A stretch of DNA of 64,000 nt from Dicaeum eximium (GCA_013396995.1 VWZP01005658.1:3038453-3102452); one strand, 5' to 3'; numbered from the stretch's first letter, positions 1-14,284 are shown. The notes: generated by a model not told the origin, from the letters alone. Numbers and translations are program-made.

Positions 1-2122
1 GGAACTAGGTAATTTTAAAATCCCAGTCACAGTCAGTTCAAGTAGCTAAGTTTAGTTTCGAGGCAGTGGTTCAAACTCAGGTTGGACACATTTTTTTCAG
101 TATAATTTTAGAAGATAATAAAAATGCAAACAACTCCTGAGGGTAAGTCATACCACCTAGAGGAGGAATTCAGATGACCTCTTTAAATTAAAAGTGCTGA
201 CTTAGAAAAAATAGAAACCATAGAGATTCAGTTAAATGCTTAATAGTAGACATAGAAGCCATGTAATGTTCTTATCCACTATTCAAGAGTGAAAACTAAA
301 GTATTTTCTGTGCAGTATTTACTTGCTGCAGCATCATGTCTTTTGTTACTAAATTTACATCTACCCATCAAAGCCATTGGTTACACTGGTGCTCCATTTG
401 GTCATGATGCTTTGTCATCTGACAAGAATTGATTGATGTCAGTGAAACAACCTCAGCAGTAATCCCTGCTGATGAATTCATCTGCTCAGGAGCTAAAAAA
501 TGAACACATGCAAATATTTCTGCTGAGAATAATGCTTTTTATGCTATCCTGTGAGCAATAATATTAACAATAAAGTAGTATAGCTGCAGATGTAGCCCTG
601 AGCATATAAAATTTTACAGCAGCCTTTTCCATTGTAATATTAAGGGTCAAACTGCTGTTGTGGCAGGCAAATACAACAATGCAGAATGTAGGAATCCTTA
701 CACCCTCTATGAACAGAGTAAGAATCAAGTGAGCTTTTTTAATTAGGAAAACACATCTAGCTGAATTGCCAGATATATTGTGTGCATGTGTAGATTGTAC
801 ATTATAGAAAGAAAAAAAAATGCACTTGTTCATGCCAGGGAATGTGTCAAAACACCATGTGGCATTTCAGTAGCTATATTGCTTTACCTTTGCCAAATAA
901 AATAATATTCCTTTACTTATTCTTGGTTTATTATCATAATGCATGTCAGTGACATGAAGTCACTGCTTCATAGAAAACTCTGTTGAAATTTGTCTGTTGT
1001 CCCACTGAAGGAAAGAATGAAATTTCTTTATTTTGAATTCAGTTGTCAAAATTCTACTTTGTTCACAGTATTTTTAAGCAGCTTATTTTTGTTGTTTTGG
1101 TTGGCTGGTTTTTCGGTTTGTTTTTTTTTAATCGAGGAAGAAAGTATATTGACGAGCTTGAAGGTTTAATATGCTCCCATGCACTTTTTATGACTTAGTC
1201 ATTAGGAAAAACCTGCTTCTTAATGCAAGTCTATTGTTTTTTACAGTCTATCTTGATTACAAGAAATTGAAACGCCTTGCTGACAAGCCAGTAAAAAAGT
1301 TCTTTTGCAATCATTTAGGAGCTATAGGACATATCTTATCTGAATCAGGTTCTTGAAATTTAAGCAATAAAATTTGGCTGGTTTTGTTCTGAGACAATCA
1401 GTTGTTGAGCAGTGTTGATGTTAAGGGGATTCTCCTCTTTCTTGTCCCTCCCTAGTGTGTGTTTGTCTGTATTCTCCTGCTTTTGAAGCAATTGACTCGT
1501 TTAAAGTGAAGTCTGACAGATCTTTGTGCAAGTTATTACTACAAATTTAAGAAAATATATAGCCAGTTAGAAGAGGGAGAGGTAGTGTACCTTCTCAAAC
1601 ATTTGCTGTGCTGGAGGGAAGACAAAGCCATTTTTTCTTCTATACAATGGAAAAATAAAGAGTCACATTGTCATGTCCATCTGACCCAAATAACAGGGTC
1701 AGGTAATTTCTCTAAATTTACTTCCCATGCAGTTTTTCCAGAATCACAGCTGATTGGGGCTTTAAGTAAATGGAAATTGCCAAGGCTGCTGTTCTGATCA
1801 CAACACTTATTTAAATGAAGAAGAATGTTTTCCTGGGGCTGTGATGACAGAAGTCCAACATCTTTACCCCTAAGCTGGCCTGGGATACAGCCCACTGAAG
1901 CTGATAAAACAGAACTGACTTGAGTGGTGTTCAGGAGCTCTGAACTGAGCACAGCAGAGACCCAGCATGAGTGGAATTTCCAAGCCCCACTGCAAGGTTA
2001 ACTGCTGTAAAGTTGCAAAAATCGTGTGCAATATCCTTGGTAGCCTTCTGTGAACACTATGCTGTTATTTTCAATGCAGAAATCCTCCTTTTGATATCTG
2101 AGCATTCCTTCCCTTCTGTCTT

Positions 2123-2204
2123 GTTTTTTTGTTTGTGGTTTTTTTTGGGTTTTTTTGTTTGTTTGGGGTTTTTGTTTGTTTGTTTGTTTGTTTGTTTGTT
2201 TTTA
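2123..2204 (+). repeat. T/G-rich low-complexity tract with (TTTG)n
   Basis: T-runs mixed with GTTTG, followed by about eight near-perfect TTTG units (about 2172-2203). It is a simple repeat of slippage origin. The open frame 1971-2219 is only its phenylalanine/leucine/cysteine-rich translation and is not a gene. Confidence 0.9.
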
Positions 2205-3647
2205 ATTTATTGTTGTTAGTTTAGACTCCAGTTTGTTTTCTTGTTCTACCCTCAGGAAGAAGCTAAAACACTGAATTCTGTAGCATTTCTAATTTTATAC
2301 GATGTTCACAGTAAAGCATAGGGCAAATTTGCCCTAACCTACATTGGCATTTTTAATTAAATGTTTTGTTCTTTTCGTTGCAAACCAAAATTTAAACTGA
2401 AAATCAGCAGGAGGAGATTTAACTGCTCAACATTCCTTTAGAACTGGAGACAAAAGCTCTCATTGGTGTCACCAAAGAAAGGTTATGTCTTTCTTTTTTA
2501 TCTAAAGCCTGGCTTAATTTCTTGAGTTTTGCTAGCTGAGTTTGTGGTTTAGTCACTCAGCTGAACTCCTGCACTTGCTAAAGAATAATCCTCACAAAAT
2601 TGTTGACTGGGAGAAGATGATTTATCTGCACTTTAGGCTGGAACAAGGCACATCAGAAACAGCAAATATTTTTGTGGATCTGGTGCTGTGTTCAGTGTTT
2701 ATGAAGAACACCTCCTGTACCTAAGCCATGTGCCTGTGCTACAAAAGTGTTGTTGTGCTATTAGTGCACTAACAGAAGGAATACAATGAAACTTTAAATT
2801 CAGTGAACCAGATTAGGGACTGGCTTTGTGAGGTGCTCTATTATACAAACTGTAATGGAGTCTGGTTTCAGGGTGCACTTTCAGCAAAACATTTTTAATG
2901 GCAGGATTGTGACCTGATTTTTTCCAAAACAATGAGGACAATGAGGCCTTGGCATAACCTCTCTCTCATCTCCTGTCCTCTCCATCTTGATTTGCACAAG
3001 CCAAACAACAGTTCCACCAAACAGAAGAATGGGATTCTGGCTGAGTACCTTCAAACATTTTTATGGGTGCCCGAGGGTCCCTGAAAATGCTCTATTTGCA
3101 GAATATGAACTTGAAAACAAAGCTGCAAACAGAGGGGGAGCATGTCTTGGACATCTCCTCATACCTGTACACGGAGTCATTTCCACGTGCCTGTGGTCAT
3201 TACATCTCCTTTATTTACATTTGATTACACCTGAAGTGCACATTCAGTAAAAAGCTTGCTAGGCTGAATTTTGAATTTGGCTTGACACTACCTGTTATAC
3301 CCATTATTTGGTGAATCCAGAATATAGAATGTGTAGAGTATAGACATCATAGAATTAAATTCTTGCTCTTTGTTTAACTTGAGACTCCTGCTTTACTAAA
3401 AACTTAGCTGTGAAAATTCTAACTAGGTGAAATAATTCAGGCAAACAAAGCCCAAGCCAGACACAATAACTTGGAAGCAAAATACTCTTTCATGAGAATT
3501 CTAGGAACTCAAGTGGGAAGTACTGACTCATTCTGCAGAAACTTGAGTCCAATTCTTACCACATTCCTAACCTTACTCTGCAGATTCACCAGTTCAGCTG
3601 CATTTCACATAAGCAGCTGAATGCCTAGGCATTTCTTTGGATTTGTA

Positions 3648-3662
3648 TTTTTTTTTTTTTTT
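3648..3662 (+). repeat. Poly(T) run, 15 bases
   Basis: Uninterrupted T run in otherwise unremarkable sequence. It could be the reversed tail of an old retroposed copy, but the neighbouring sequence is not recognisable. Confidence 0.8.
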
Positions 3663-6600
3663 GAGTGTGATATAAGCTGAGAGCTGATTTATTTGAGCCC
3701 AGACTTCTACTAAATGTGAACTTTGCCCTCCAGGTTTTTTAATTCTAGATTTTCAAAACCTGCATCCTGGTCATGAATTCTGTGGTTTAAATGCAAATTG
3801 TTTGCATCATTATTTCTAGATGAATGATTCACTAGTTGAAAAGTAACAGAGGGACAAGAAAAAAACAACAATAAAAATGACAACCGAGCTTAAGGGATTT
3901 CAGCAAAAAAGCAATAACCTGGATCCCTCTAGAGGCCATTTGTGTAATATTTGGTAGGGAAAAAAAGATTTGAGCTTGTCTCCCAATTCGCTGCCTACAA
4001 ATAAAGGAAGCTTATCTATCTCGTGTTGTTGCTTATTATCTTGCCAGCTTGTGCTTCTGTCTGGTGGTGAAAGATGCATAATTATTGTTCTCTCCTTCAA
4101 ACTAGTTCTTCCTTAGAACTGAGCAATGCAGCAGGAGTTTCTACATGCACTGATTCAGTCTTAAATTATCTCCTAAAGGCATGTTTCCTTGAAAACTGCT
4201 TTTAGAAAGCAAGTGTTTTATGTCATTGTTTTATGTCAGAAGCAGTTGAGGCACCAGAAAGTTTGGTTCCATTTGTGGTAGTGCTGCCAATGAGTTAATT
4301 AAACAGGCCAAACAACAGGGATACAAGTTCCCATCTGTGTGCATTGATTCTGATCTCAGGCATTGTGAGAATGCCTCTTTGTGTGAAAAGCCAAATCTTA
4401 AATCCTGTAAGAGACAAGACGGGCCACTGTGATGGTGCAGACCTGCAGGGAATGACCCAGAGAGGGGGAGGTTTCCTTGGGAAGGAGCAGTGCTCTCAGC
4501 AGGGTGAGGAACAGAGCTTTCTGAACCCTTCCCACTGCTTCTGCTGCACAATAATTTCTCCACATTAAATGCTTCCTGAGACGGAGAGCACTGCTATTCC
4601 AATGTCTCATTCAGGATAATCTGCTTATTGGGGTGTGTGCATGGATGTAGAGGATAGAGATCCCACCGGTGTATCAGCAGTCCCTGTGACACAGCAGACT
4701 GTGAAAAAGTGAGTGAAGTATTGGCAATGTGTCACAATCTGTTCTTCATTGATTGATTGAAAAATCTTGCCACAAAAAAAACCAGAAAAACCCAAACCAA
4801 AACAAAAAAAACTCAAATCAATTTAGATGGCTAACTGTCTTCCTAGTGATGTTGGTCAAATCCATCAAAGAAACCTTGCTGCCAAGGTTTTGTATGTACT
4901 TTTTGTAATTTGAGTTGATGGTATGTAAATACTTCACAAGTAAAATGCCCTTTATAATATTTTTGGTTCATCTCTGGTGCTTGTTCTGTTTCTCCTGAAC
5001 ATTTTTCATTTTTCTCTCCTTTCTAGAAAAGTGCTATAGTCCCCTGTCACTGTGTTATTCCATGGGATCCTATCAGCTGCTTAAAAATCAATTTAAATTT
5101 TTAATTAAATTAATATGAAGACTAGTATATACATTTATACTTCTGGCAAAGAGAAAAATGGTCTTTGATCATTCATTTTGTGCAAAATATCCTTTTGTAC
5201 ACCATGAAACGTAATTTTATCTACATGAGTGAATGCTGATGAGGTGCTTTTGAAGAACTGTTGGCAAAATTACCAGCCATATTCCACTTTGCTGTAAAGG
5301 TGAAAAGAATAATGTTACAATGAAAGATAAAAATGTAGGAGAATACTCATAAAGGCCATTTACAAAAAAAATTATAGAGACCACCATCTTTTTATGCAGC
5401 ATTGTGCTGCCTTTGGAAAAAACCTGTAATTTGTGTATATTGAGCACTAAAATACAGCAAAGCATAGGGAGATTATGCATAATCTGGGTTAATTTTCTCA
5501 CCACAAAATGTCAGTGTACGAGACTAGAATGATCTGGGGTTCACAGAAAGAACTGGAATTGTCAAAATCTCTCTTCCTTACCCTTGTTCTGGAGCTCAGC
5601 CAAGAGCTATGGATGGGAAGACTCCAGTGGGTCTGGTATCATTCTTCAGCCTTTTCCCCACCTTGCCTGAGAACTGCTTTGCATTTTGTCCATGTGCTTG
5701 TTCAAAGTTTCATTGCAGGCCAGGGAATATATCTGAAAGTATGTGAGCTGTCACTGGCTGCTCTTAAGCAATATAATTCTTTTGTTCTGGCTTGATGGGC
5801 TTGGCAATTGATTTATGGCTGTTTATTTCTGCTTTGGTTAATTAAGTGGGAAGCAATAACTCAGGAGCTGCATCTGCCAGCAAGTGGAGCTCTTTGCTAG
5901 CCTAGGGAGGGGTGTCCTTGCTCCATCCTGAGCTGAAACTACTGCAGTGCTGGTATTCACTTTTGTTTTGGCCCTGTTGCAACTTTCACATTGTGTTCCA
6001 GTTCTGTTGGTTTGTAAAACAAGGGGATGATGGCTAAAACCAGGCAATTTATATTTCCATGGAGATTTTATGGCTTTTTGATTTGACAGCCAGATACTGC
6101 ATTTATTCCCTTCACCCCTTAAAAGGAAGGGAAGATTTTAACATTTCATTTTTAGTTTATGGTTTTAATAGTAATTTTAGTAAAATGGTGCATTTTGCCA
6201 TACCAGGAATATGGGGGATGCAGGGGACAGTTTTCCTGTACTTTTCACATTCTGGGCTCATTGCCCAGTTATGAATGTTTATAGGAAGAGTTCCTCAGAG
6301 CAGGATGTCATCCCAGCTGTTCCATGATCTACTTTGTGGTTTCATCAATGGTTTAAAGTGTAGGACACTGAATGATCTTTCAGCAAGAACCATTGTTGCA
6401 AGAAGAAACTTTATTTTAAATTCCCCTTCTTTTCTACTACAAACTGTCTTGATTAGGAAGGACTTTTGACTAATATATATAACTTTCCAGTCACATAAAG
6501 GAACACAAATGAGAAAATGTCATTCAATCAAGATGAGATGTCAGGATTAGTTTTCTAACTCAAACTCTCAAATGACTCCTCAGTGAAATCCAGATTGAAC

Positions 6601-9600
6601 ATAGCATTTGCCTTCTAATTCTAGAGGTACTCTTATTTATGTACTTTATTAATGTTGAAGTCTCATTTATTTATGCTGGTGTGTGGTTTACTTGTTACTC
6701 CAGGTATGCTGGCAGTGTTTTATCCCAATCATTCTATACATCCACTGGTTAGTGCTGTCCCCCAGCTTCTGGAGGTGGCTCATTCTGTGCATAACTTATG
6801 CTCTGAGGTGCTTGTCCTTGCTCCCTCAGAGCCCACCAGTGTCCTTACTCCCCCATGGTCAGAATGTTGCTGCCACACTTAGAGAAAGGCAAGCCTATTT
6901 TGGTGGGGAAAAATCTATTATTTTAGGTGTGTAATTCTAATCTAATAAGACAGAAAGAGGGAGATGCATCCTCTCCTCTCACATCCTCGTGTGCTCAGCA
7001 GGCAGCTCGCTCTCTCCTCCTGCTGTGCTGAGGATGAGTAAAGCAGAGAGAACTCACCACTCCTCAGAGATGGCTCCTGCTCACTCCATGGCTTCAAACT
7101 GAAGCTGAGGGGAAGGGAGATTGGATTTCTGGACAGGTTTAAAAGAGTTAAGCTCCTTTTCTCAGTGCCTCTGAGGAGCAGCAATCAGTAAATTAGCTAT
7201 GTTAGTCACACTAGTAACAAAAACGTCCAGGAAAGTAGAATTTACATCCCCAGTGTAAGGGTGGAGGCACAGACTGGAGATGGGTTAAGTGAATTCTCAC
7301 CTGGTGAAGCTGGAAATTGTGTCCAGCTCTCTTGTACTCAAATCCTACTCCATGAGGCCTCTCATTTTTGCTCCTTTTGAAAACAGTGATTTTATGAGCC
7401 ATCATTAGCTTTTCTCTGCTTTCATTGCCATGACAGAGTTCCCTGGAAAGGCTTTGTAGCCTTCCATGCTTGGCCAGGTCTTCACAGCCCTGGACATATT
7501 CAAGCAGAGCTTTGAAGGAGACCTGCTTAGACAAACTGTATGAACTCTGGAAACAATGAAAATAGCTTCCAGCTTGGCTCCCCTGCCCCTGAAATCTCCT
7601 GGAGCTTCTTACCCTGAGCTGGCTCAGCAGCTTTTGAGAAAAGATGCTGCCCCTCTCTTCTTCCTGACCCGTTGATTTCTGTAAGGAGTTTTTTAAAAAG
7701 GAATTTTAAAAAGCATGTAATCATAAAATGCAAATATTAAATAGCTACAATCCTCCCCCTGTAAAGGTCATTTCTCGAGTGGGAAGGTAGAGAAAATCAC
7801 AGTATCTAAGGAAAAAACTGCTCCCCAAACAAGCACTGAGAAGAGATCTCTATAACTAAGTATGAAATGAAGGGGAAACAGTCTTCCTAAGATGAGAGAG
7901 TGGCTCCTGCCAGCTTTCCACAGTACTCTCCCTCCCTGTAACCTGTTGTGCTTCTCAGCCTCTGCAGAAACCAAAGCTCATCTGTGCTTTCCCTGAGGTC
8001 TTCAGGGGACTGATTGTTTTTCAGAGTACAAAGATCTACTTCATTTAGCTTTGGGGGGCTGTCAGTGGTGCTCTGAAGCCACTTGTATATTCAGAAGAGA
8101 ACACCTGTATATCTCTGCAGGATTACCTTGTTTTATTGCTGCTGCTGCAGCACAGTGAGACTGCGCCTCAGATCACTCCCAGGCAAATCTGGCTTTTGTT
8201 CCACATAAAAGTCAGGTCTCCCATAAACCACAGCTCAGTTTAGAAACATACTCAGACACTGTGGCCTCTTGCAAAGCAAGGAAGGCAGAGAATAGTTTCA
8301 CTCAATCAGAACAAAACAAACAAAAAAGCCTTCTTGGAAAACCCACTGCAATAAGCCTCGAGGCTTCAGTGACTTGTGCTCCTCTCAGTTGTGTGTGACT
8401 TTGTTAGAGGATTCATTAGTTAAGGCTAATTAGTGCTTGCCTACACACACTCATCTCCATAACTAACACACCAGCACTTGTCTCAGAGCATTACAGTGAC
8501 ATTACATCAGCCAGCAGAGCCAACTGTGATTTATTACACTGCAAAACAAAACCGGTGTAAAATTAGTTAGGATGGATATGGGGAGGGGAAAAATCATTGG
8601 ACTCTGGTCTCATGTATTTCCTTCAGAGGATCCAGTCATTCTGCCCAAATCAAGACCCCTGTATAGACTTTGCTGTATCTTTGTATTCAAAACTACCAAG
8701 CAGAGCAGGCTAGATTTTGTGGCTGGGTGTTAACATTCTCTGTTCATTTCCATGAGCATTGAAGGAGGTGTCAAAACTCTTTAAACTCGAGGTAAGGCAC
8801 ACTGGCAGAGTCATACCTGTAAGTTCTAATATGGACAGGTGCAACATTAGCTCCAATGGAAGAGTGCAGGCACTGTAAACTGAATAAGTGTTTGAATGCT
8901 CTGATGGATCACTGCCTCTTTCTGCCCTGTTTTACATCAAACTGGTGCACTTGAATTGAACAGCAAAGACAGAGCAAGGCAGCCATAATTCATGGCCAGA
9001 CAGTGCCAATTTAACTAAGACACCCTCCCCTTTGAACTGAGTCAGTGTTGGCAGTTTAAATTGAGTCAGGGATTATTTTGTGGCTTTGTGTCTGTGCTGC
9101 AATCAGCCCTGGAGAGGGTCTCAAAAAGAGATACTGGAATGGCTGGGGCCTCTCTGAGTTACTGGTGTTACAGGAGAGTAAGACAGGTGTAGTCTCTTGA
9201 TGTGCTGCAATTGTTATCAAATAGAGGAAAGTTAATTCCCAAGTAAGGCTTCTTTGGGCCATACAAACCACAGAAGTAAATGTTACTGGGGCAACTTTGG
9301 TTGACTTTTCAATGATTTTCATGTAGGGGCTTTGGGCAGAATTTGTTTCAGAATACTTTGTGAAAATAAAAAAGCGAACTCCAGAAAATAACAGGTTATA
9401 TGAAAGTTCAATCACAAGGGAATAGTTAAAAGAGTTTAAGAGCTCTTTTAAGCTCTCCAAGATTATAGTGGAGTTATAAAGAGGAGGATTGGACTGACCT
9501 CAAATACAGGAAGGTAAAACTATTCAAGAACAAAAATAATATTTTTCACCTTCAGAAAACTGAACGTGCACATATGGACACCTCTGCTCTTTCTTTAAAC

Positions 9601-10271
9601 ATGGTTATGGAAAAAAACACATTCATAAATAGACAGTGTGAGATCTACTGATAAAACCAACAAAAGCAATTTTGTACCTACTGCAGAGAACAAGCCTGAC
9701 ATTTAAATGAATGCCCAGAGCAGTAGATTGAAGAGAATAGGTGGATGGTTATATCCATTGCCTGCTGTCTTCCTTCTCCTCTGTCCTTTAGATCAGTCAG
9801 AGTTGGAATAAAAGAGGAGAGATTTTCTTCTTTTGGAAAGGACTAAAAAATTAACTCTTTTTGCTTTATGGAAATTAGGGATGCCATATCTTCTTTTATT
9901 ATTATTGTCATCCATTTTTGTTTTCATCTCTAGTGCTTTAAGAATAGTTGGAATAGGTGAAACTTAAGCAAAAGAAAAGGTCATTCTGTAGAAACAAATA
10001 CCAAAAATAGGTCAGTAGCCTCTATCATAAACCCTTTTTTATGCTGCTCTGGTAGTGATAAAGGTTACTCAAGACCCAGAAAGAGTCCCAAAGGTTACCC
10101 CTTTGGGAAAAAACCCACCACCACTGCATCAGTATTGTTCCAATATTGTATTGCAGCATTGTGAGTAAACCAGAGTCCTTCAAAAAATAATGGAGCATGG
10201 AAAGGAGGTGAGTGGCAGCCTGCAAAGCACTGGGGCTAAAGCTGGCCCAAGGGCCACCTGTGGCTGTGGCA

Positions 10272-10303
10272 GAGCTGCCTGGGCAGCCCTGGGCAGGCAG
10301 CTC
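10272..10303. other. GC-rich perfect inverted repeat (hairpin)
   Basis: GAGCTGCCTG at 10272-10281 and CAGGCAGCTC at 10294-10303 are exact reverse complements, separated by a 12-base GC-rich loop. The hairpin lies in a locally GC-rich patch (about 10190-10345). The 10-bp stem is too short for a typical pre-miRNA. A function is not implied. Confidence 0.6.
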
Positions 10304-12958
10304 CACCCCTGGGCAGGTGGAACCCCCTCTGCCAGCAGCTGCTCTGCTGCTTACAGACAAACTTCCTTGGGCACTTTTGTACTGGGATTAAAGCTTTTTG
10401 CCCATCTCAGCCTCCAGAGCTGCAACGAATTCACAGTTCAGATTCTAAATTAGATTTTAAAAATTGGAGGAAAAAATAAATCCATCCTCTTAAGAAGTTT
10501 TTGTGTCTCAGAGTGCTGAGGTTGCCAGGCTGGCTGTGCAGTAGAGCAGAGAGCAGAGAAACATGGTTCTCTGGTTTTGGGCAGGTGGTCTGCAAAGTTT
10601 CTCCTACTGCATTCTCCCCCTTCCAAAACACATCCTGTTTAAAGTTAGTAACTTTTTGTAGTACATGTGTCTGTGCCTGTCTCAACATGAGCTGTAGGAA
10701 TTTCAGTCTTTATAGACTTGGGCTGCCAGCCTGTTTAGGTAGAAATCTGTGACTGTTTTGCATTTTGTTTCCTTCTGTACTCCATTCAGAAGTTAGAGGG
10801 CACCATGTCTGAAGAGATTTGGCCTCTCAGAAATGCAGCCTAACTTCTGATCAGACTGTAATTTGTGGGCAGTCACTAGCCAGGTAAGGACAGCTGTCAA
10901 CATGCAGTTGGTAGAACTCTGCAGTGCACCTGCAGAGACCAAGGAAAACCAAGTTCACGTTTGCTGCACAAGTTACTGCTCAGAATGGTTTGCCATTTAC
11001 CCAGAAATATGCATAACACGCTTGAGGAAGTGTCACTGAGTGAGATGGAAGGGCTAAAAACCCATTAGTGCCACAGTAAATCTACTCTGAAGACAGTAAG
11101 GGCTACTCTGATCTATTGAGGTCTGCAATATTGCCCTGGGCAGATGATTTACAGTGCCTTCAAGAGCAAGTGCAGATCACTGCTGCTGCCCAGGGGCTCA
11201 TGGAGGCACAGCCCTGGCTGCTCAGTTTGCAGAGTGGTGGCACAATGGAATTCTTTGTTTCAGTCACAGCCAAAGGTTTTTCATTTGAGTTGTACTTATT
11301 TTCTTTTCTAAACTTTAATAACATGAGTTAATTAGCCAAGTCAGATTTCTGCCTGCTCTCTTCAAGGAGGATCAAAGGGTGTTAGTGCTATGAAGTCTGA
11401 GCTGTAATCTAAACAGTTCTCAGTTTCAAGCATCAGAATAAATATCTCTGTGCACCTGAGCTTAACCCATGGTCCTTTTCCTCCTGACACTCTGGTGTCA
11501 AACCCCTTGTCTCTCCCACATTGATCAGGAAGCCTTTGATGATTTATTGCAAAGCACAGTGGTACCACACTGTCCCTGCAGCCAGCCACAGATGGATGTG
11601 ACCTGGCTAGAGACTCTCAAACACAGAATAACTGCAGATGTGAAATGTCCTGTGCCCAATACACCCTGGGCCCTGGCCTGATGGTGCAGGGCAGGATTCT
11701 GGTGCTGCCACCAATGAGAGCAGGGAACAGTGATGGCTCTGGGGACCTCCCTGCTGGCCCAGACACTCAGCTCCCCTGGCGCTGCCTCAGCCCCAGCTGC
11801 TGCTAAAGTCCCTGCTAAACAAGCCAGCCTCTGCTATGAACAGGATCTGTCCTCTTGTTACAGGACATGGAGCAAACATGCTGTGACTCACTCTGGGCTC
11901 AGGGTCCTGACATGCCTTTGTGTTGTCATTGCTGTTGCAAAAATCAGCTCCTATTTTTCAGACTGCATTAGCAGCTGTGTGATGCTTTGGCACTCTCACT
12001 GCTGAGCAAAGCCTATTGCATCCAGTGTTAAATCAAGGGTGCATTATACTGGAAAAATGTTATTTTGCATAAATAACCTTCTTGAACCTTCCCATGTCAG
12101 TCTCCAGTCTGTTTCTGGGACAGAGACATGACGTGTTTTTGCTCCCAGCAAAAATACATAAGTAATAAAGAAAAATTGGGAACAGGCTGACATAGGAGTC
12201 AGATTTCTGATTCTGATTCTTTATCCACTCATGGGGAAAATTGCTGTTCTTCTTTCAGCATTGTGTAAAATAAGAGTTTGTTTACAGATAAAGAAATAAC
12301 ACAAGGGTGCAGTGGAATGATAATAAAACTTCCCATACTGACTCTCTTTGCTTACTCAGAAAGAGTAGGTAGTCTTGTCTAATTTTGAAGTTCTTTTATG
12401 TTTGTTTTGCTACTCAGTAGGGACAATATTTTTTCCTTGTTTTGTTGTTTTAAGGTGAGAATCCTTCCATAGGCTTTTATGCTTGATGCCTCTTAAAGAA
12501 AGATGGAATTTTATGTGGTAAATATTTTTTCTCACTATTTCTTCTTTGCTAGGCTTTTTAATAACATCTCTGTCCAAGAGCCAAGTGTAAATTTGAAACA
12601 TTGGCTTCAGTGCTGATGGCTGAAGCTGCTAAACCAGTGGGTATCCCAATGACACATGCATATCACATTCTGGTTTAAACCTCTGAATACATGGGCTTCT
12701 TTTTGCCCCCTCCAAAAAGGTGTAGTTGGCCCATGAATGTTCTGTCCTGCAGCTGCTACTGCTGCCAGTTGCTCGTGCAGTGAAGTATTGGATTCCAGTG
12801 GTGCTGTAAACTTCATCACTTCTGGAAAGCATTTCTGCACATGCAGGACTGTAAAGTGACACTTGCCAGGTGCTTTCTGTGCTCAAGCACATCTGCTTTG
12901 CCTCTCACAACTTCTAATTGTAAATGCTCTTGGTCCTGGGCTTGAGTCTCCCTCTTAC

Positions 12959-13024
12959 TTTCGCCATTGAATAATGTGTGAAATTTCTGTAGTCTGCTCT
13001 GAAATGACACCTGGTCACAGTGAC
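12959..13024 (-). other. Exon-like open segment, minus strand (66 nt)
   Basis: On the minus strand this segment follows a very strong acceptor-like tract (CCTCTCTGCCTCTCTACAG) and precedes a donor-like GTAAGAGG. Two of the three frames are open across all 66 bases, so coding potential is not distinctive. The translation matches no protein I recognise. It could be a lncRNA exon or chance. Confidence 0.15.
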
Positions 13025-13222
13025 CTGTAGAGAGGCAGAGAGGAATTTCACACTCTTTCATATGGTCTGTGATCTCAGGTAAGAAAATATTACAAAGCCA
13101 AATACACTATCTCTTCTTTATGAGATGACTCCCCTTAGGTTTGTATAAAAAAATACTTTTTACCACATAAAACTTGATGGAAAAAATTAAATGGAAGTAG
13201 TTAATTTGTAGGCCAATTTCAC

Positions 13223-13241
13223 GCCTTGAAAATTTCAAGGC
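13223..13241. repeat. Short palindrome
   Basis: GCCTTGAAA and TTTCAAGGC flank a single central A, giving a 19-base near-perfect palindrome. It could extrude a small cruciform or bind a dimeric factor, but at this size it may be chance. Confidence 0.5.
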
Positions 13242-14162
13242 AATTTTGTTTAAAATACCAAAATATTTTTAAATGTGCTGTTTTAGAAGTACCATAGATC
13301 CTTGAAAATATCCTTTCACAGAATGTGGCCTTCTAAATGTTTAATTTAACAGCTGATAATGAGATTCAGCTCTTCAGGCTGAGAGCTTTCAGAAGTTTAT
13401 TCAACTTGTTTATCTAGATAGAGCAGGGACAAGAGCATGTAATTGAATAAACAATGGTTCAATTAATTTTTCAGTCTTGCAGTACAGCTCACTTGTACCT
13501 GTGAGTGACAGCTTCTTTGGCAGGTGCTGCTTTCACGTCATAAAGCAATGTTCCACCAAAGAAACCAAAATGGTTTTTCAGTCCCCATGCGTGTTTTACT
13601 TCTGAACAAAGTGGTAAAAAACTTCCTATGTCCTTTTTTATAGTTGATCCAGAAATGTTGGTTTGAAAGAAGTTTTTCTTGCCCTTCAACATGAGCTCTT
13701 TCCTCAGGAAGGCAGCCTGGGTGTCCAGCCCTGGTTTGCACAGCACTCCCAGCAGCTCCCAGGGAAAATGGGCTCCTTGGCAGCCCAGGCTGGTCCAGGA
13801 TGGCCTGGGGGGTGTGGGGACACTGCCAGGCTCTGGCTGTGTTGGCAGGGTCACATGAAGAGCCACAGGAGCACAGCCTTTGTTTGCTTTCTCCCTTCTG
13901 AACACAGGGCTGGGAATAACCGAGGATTCCGGGCAAGCAGAGTTTGGCCATCCCTACTCCTAATATGTAATTTCCAGCTTTGGGGTTGTACTTCTGGCTT
14001 GGTTTTTTTGCTTGTTTGCTTTGACTCTTTCTACTGAAGCAAACAGAGCGTTTGTAAAGTGCGGACACATTTTGAAAAGCCACAATAAAACGAAAGAAAA
14101 TCACAATAATTAGAAAGACTGAGTAAAGGTCAAAGATAGAGTTGGTTAAAGTCATCACTCAC

Positions 14163-14284
14163 ACTTGCTCTGTAGTTTTCCTGTGCTGCATCACAGCTCC
14201 TCAGCCTTTTGCTGGGCATTGCCAGTCCTGTTTGCTTGATTGTTTTCATGTCTTCATCTTTTTTTAGAAGTCCTGAGCCCACAG
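14163..14284 (-). other. Exon-like open segment, minus strand (122 nt)
   Basis: A good polypyrimidine acceptor (GTATTCTTTCCTCATGCAG) precedes the segment on the minus strand and a GTGAGT donor follows. The base before the donor is T rather than the preferred G, which weakens it. One frame is open throughout (about 40 codons, starting VGSGLLKKDEDMKTIKQTG). The protein is not recognised. Entry phase is 1 and exit phase is 0, which does not fit the candidate segment at 15169-15347 (exit phase 2). Confidence 0.15.

Larger units (their letters stand above)
1..12958. other. Noncoding stretch, no gene recognised
   Basis: AT-rich, CpG-poor DNA with many stops in all frames. It holds the (TTTG)n tract, a T run and the GC hairpin listed separately. 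An isolated minus-strand donor at 7300 (CACCAG|GTGAGA) ends an open segment of about 73 bases, and a pyrimidine-rich acceptor with a 47-base segment follows at 7062-7108. Their phases do not stay open when joined. I see nothing else to annotate. Confidence 0.6.

Noticed and set aside
7062..7373. Two minus-strand segments with strong splice-like borders as neighbouring exons
   Set aside because: The first leaves in phase 0, and in that phase the second hits a stop after seven codons.
13538..14158. 206-codon minus-strand open frame, the longest in the window
   Set aside because: It crosses a GC-rich patch and a T-rich stretch, overlaps open frames on the other strand and in another minus frame, has no recognisable domain, and its start lies in AT-rich DNA with no promoter context. 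Length alone is compatible with chance here.
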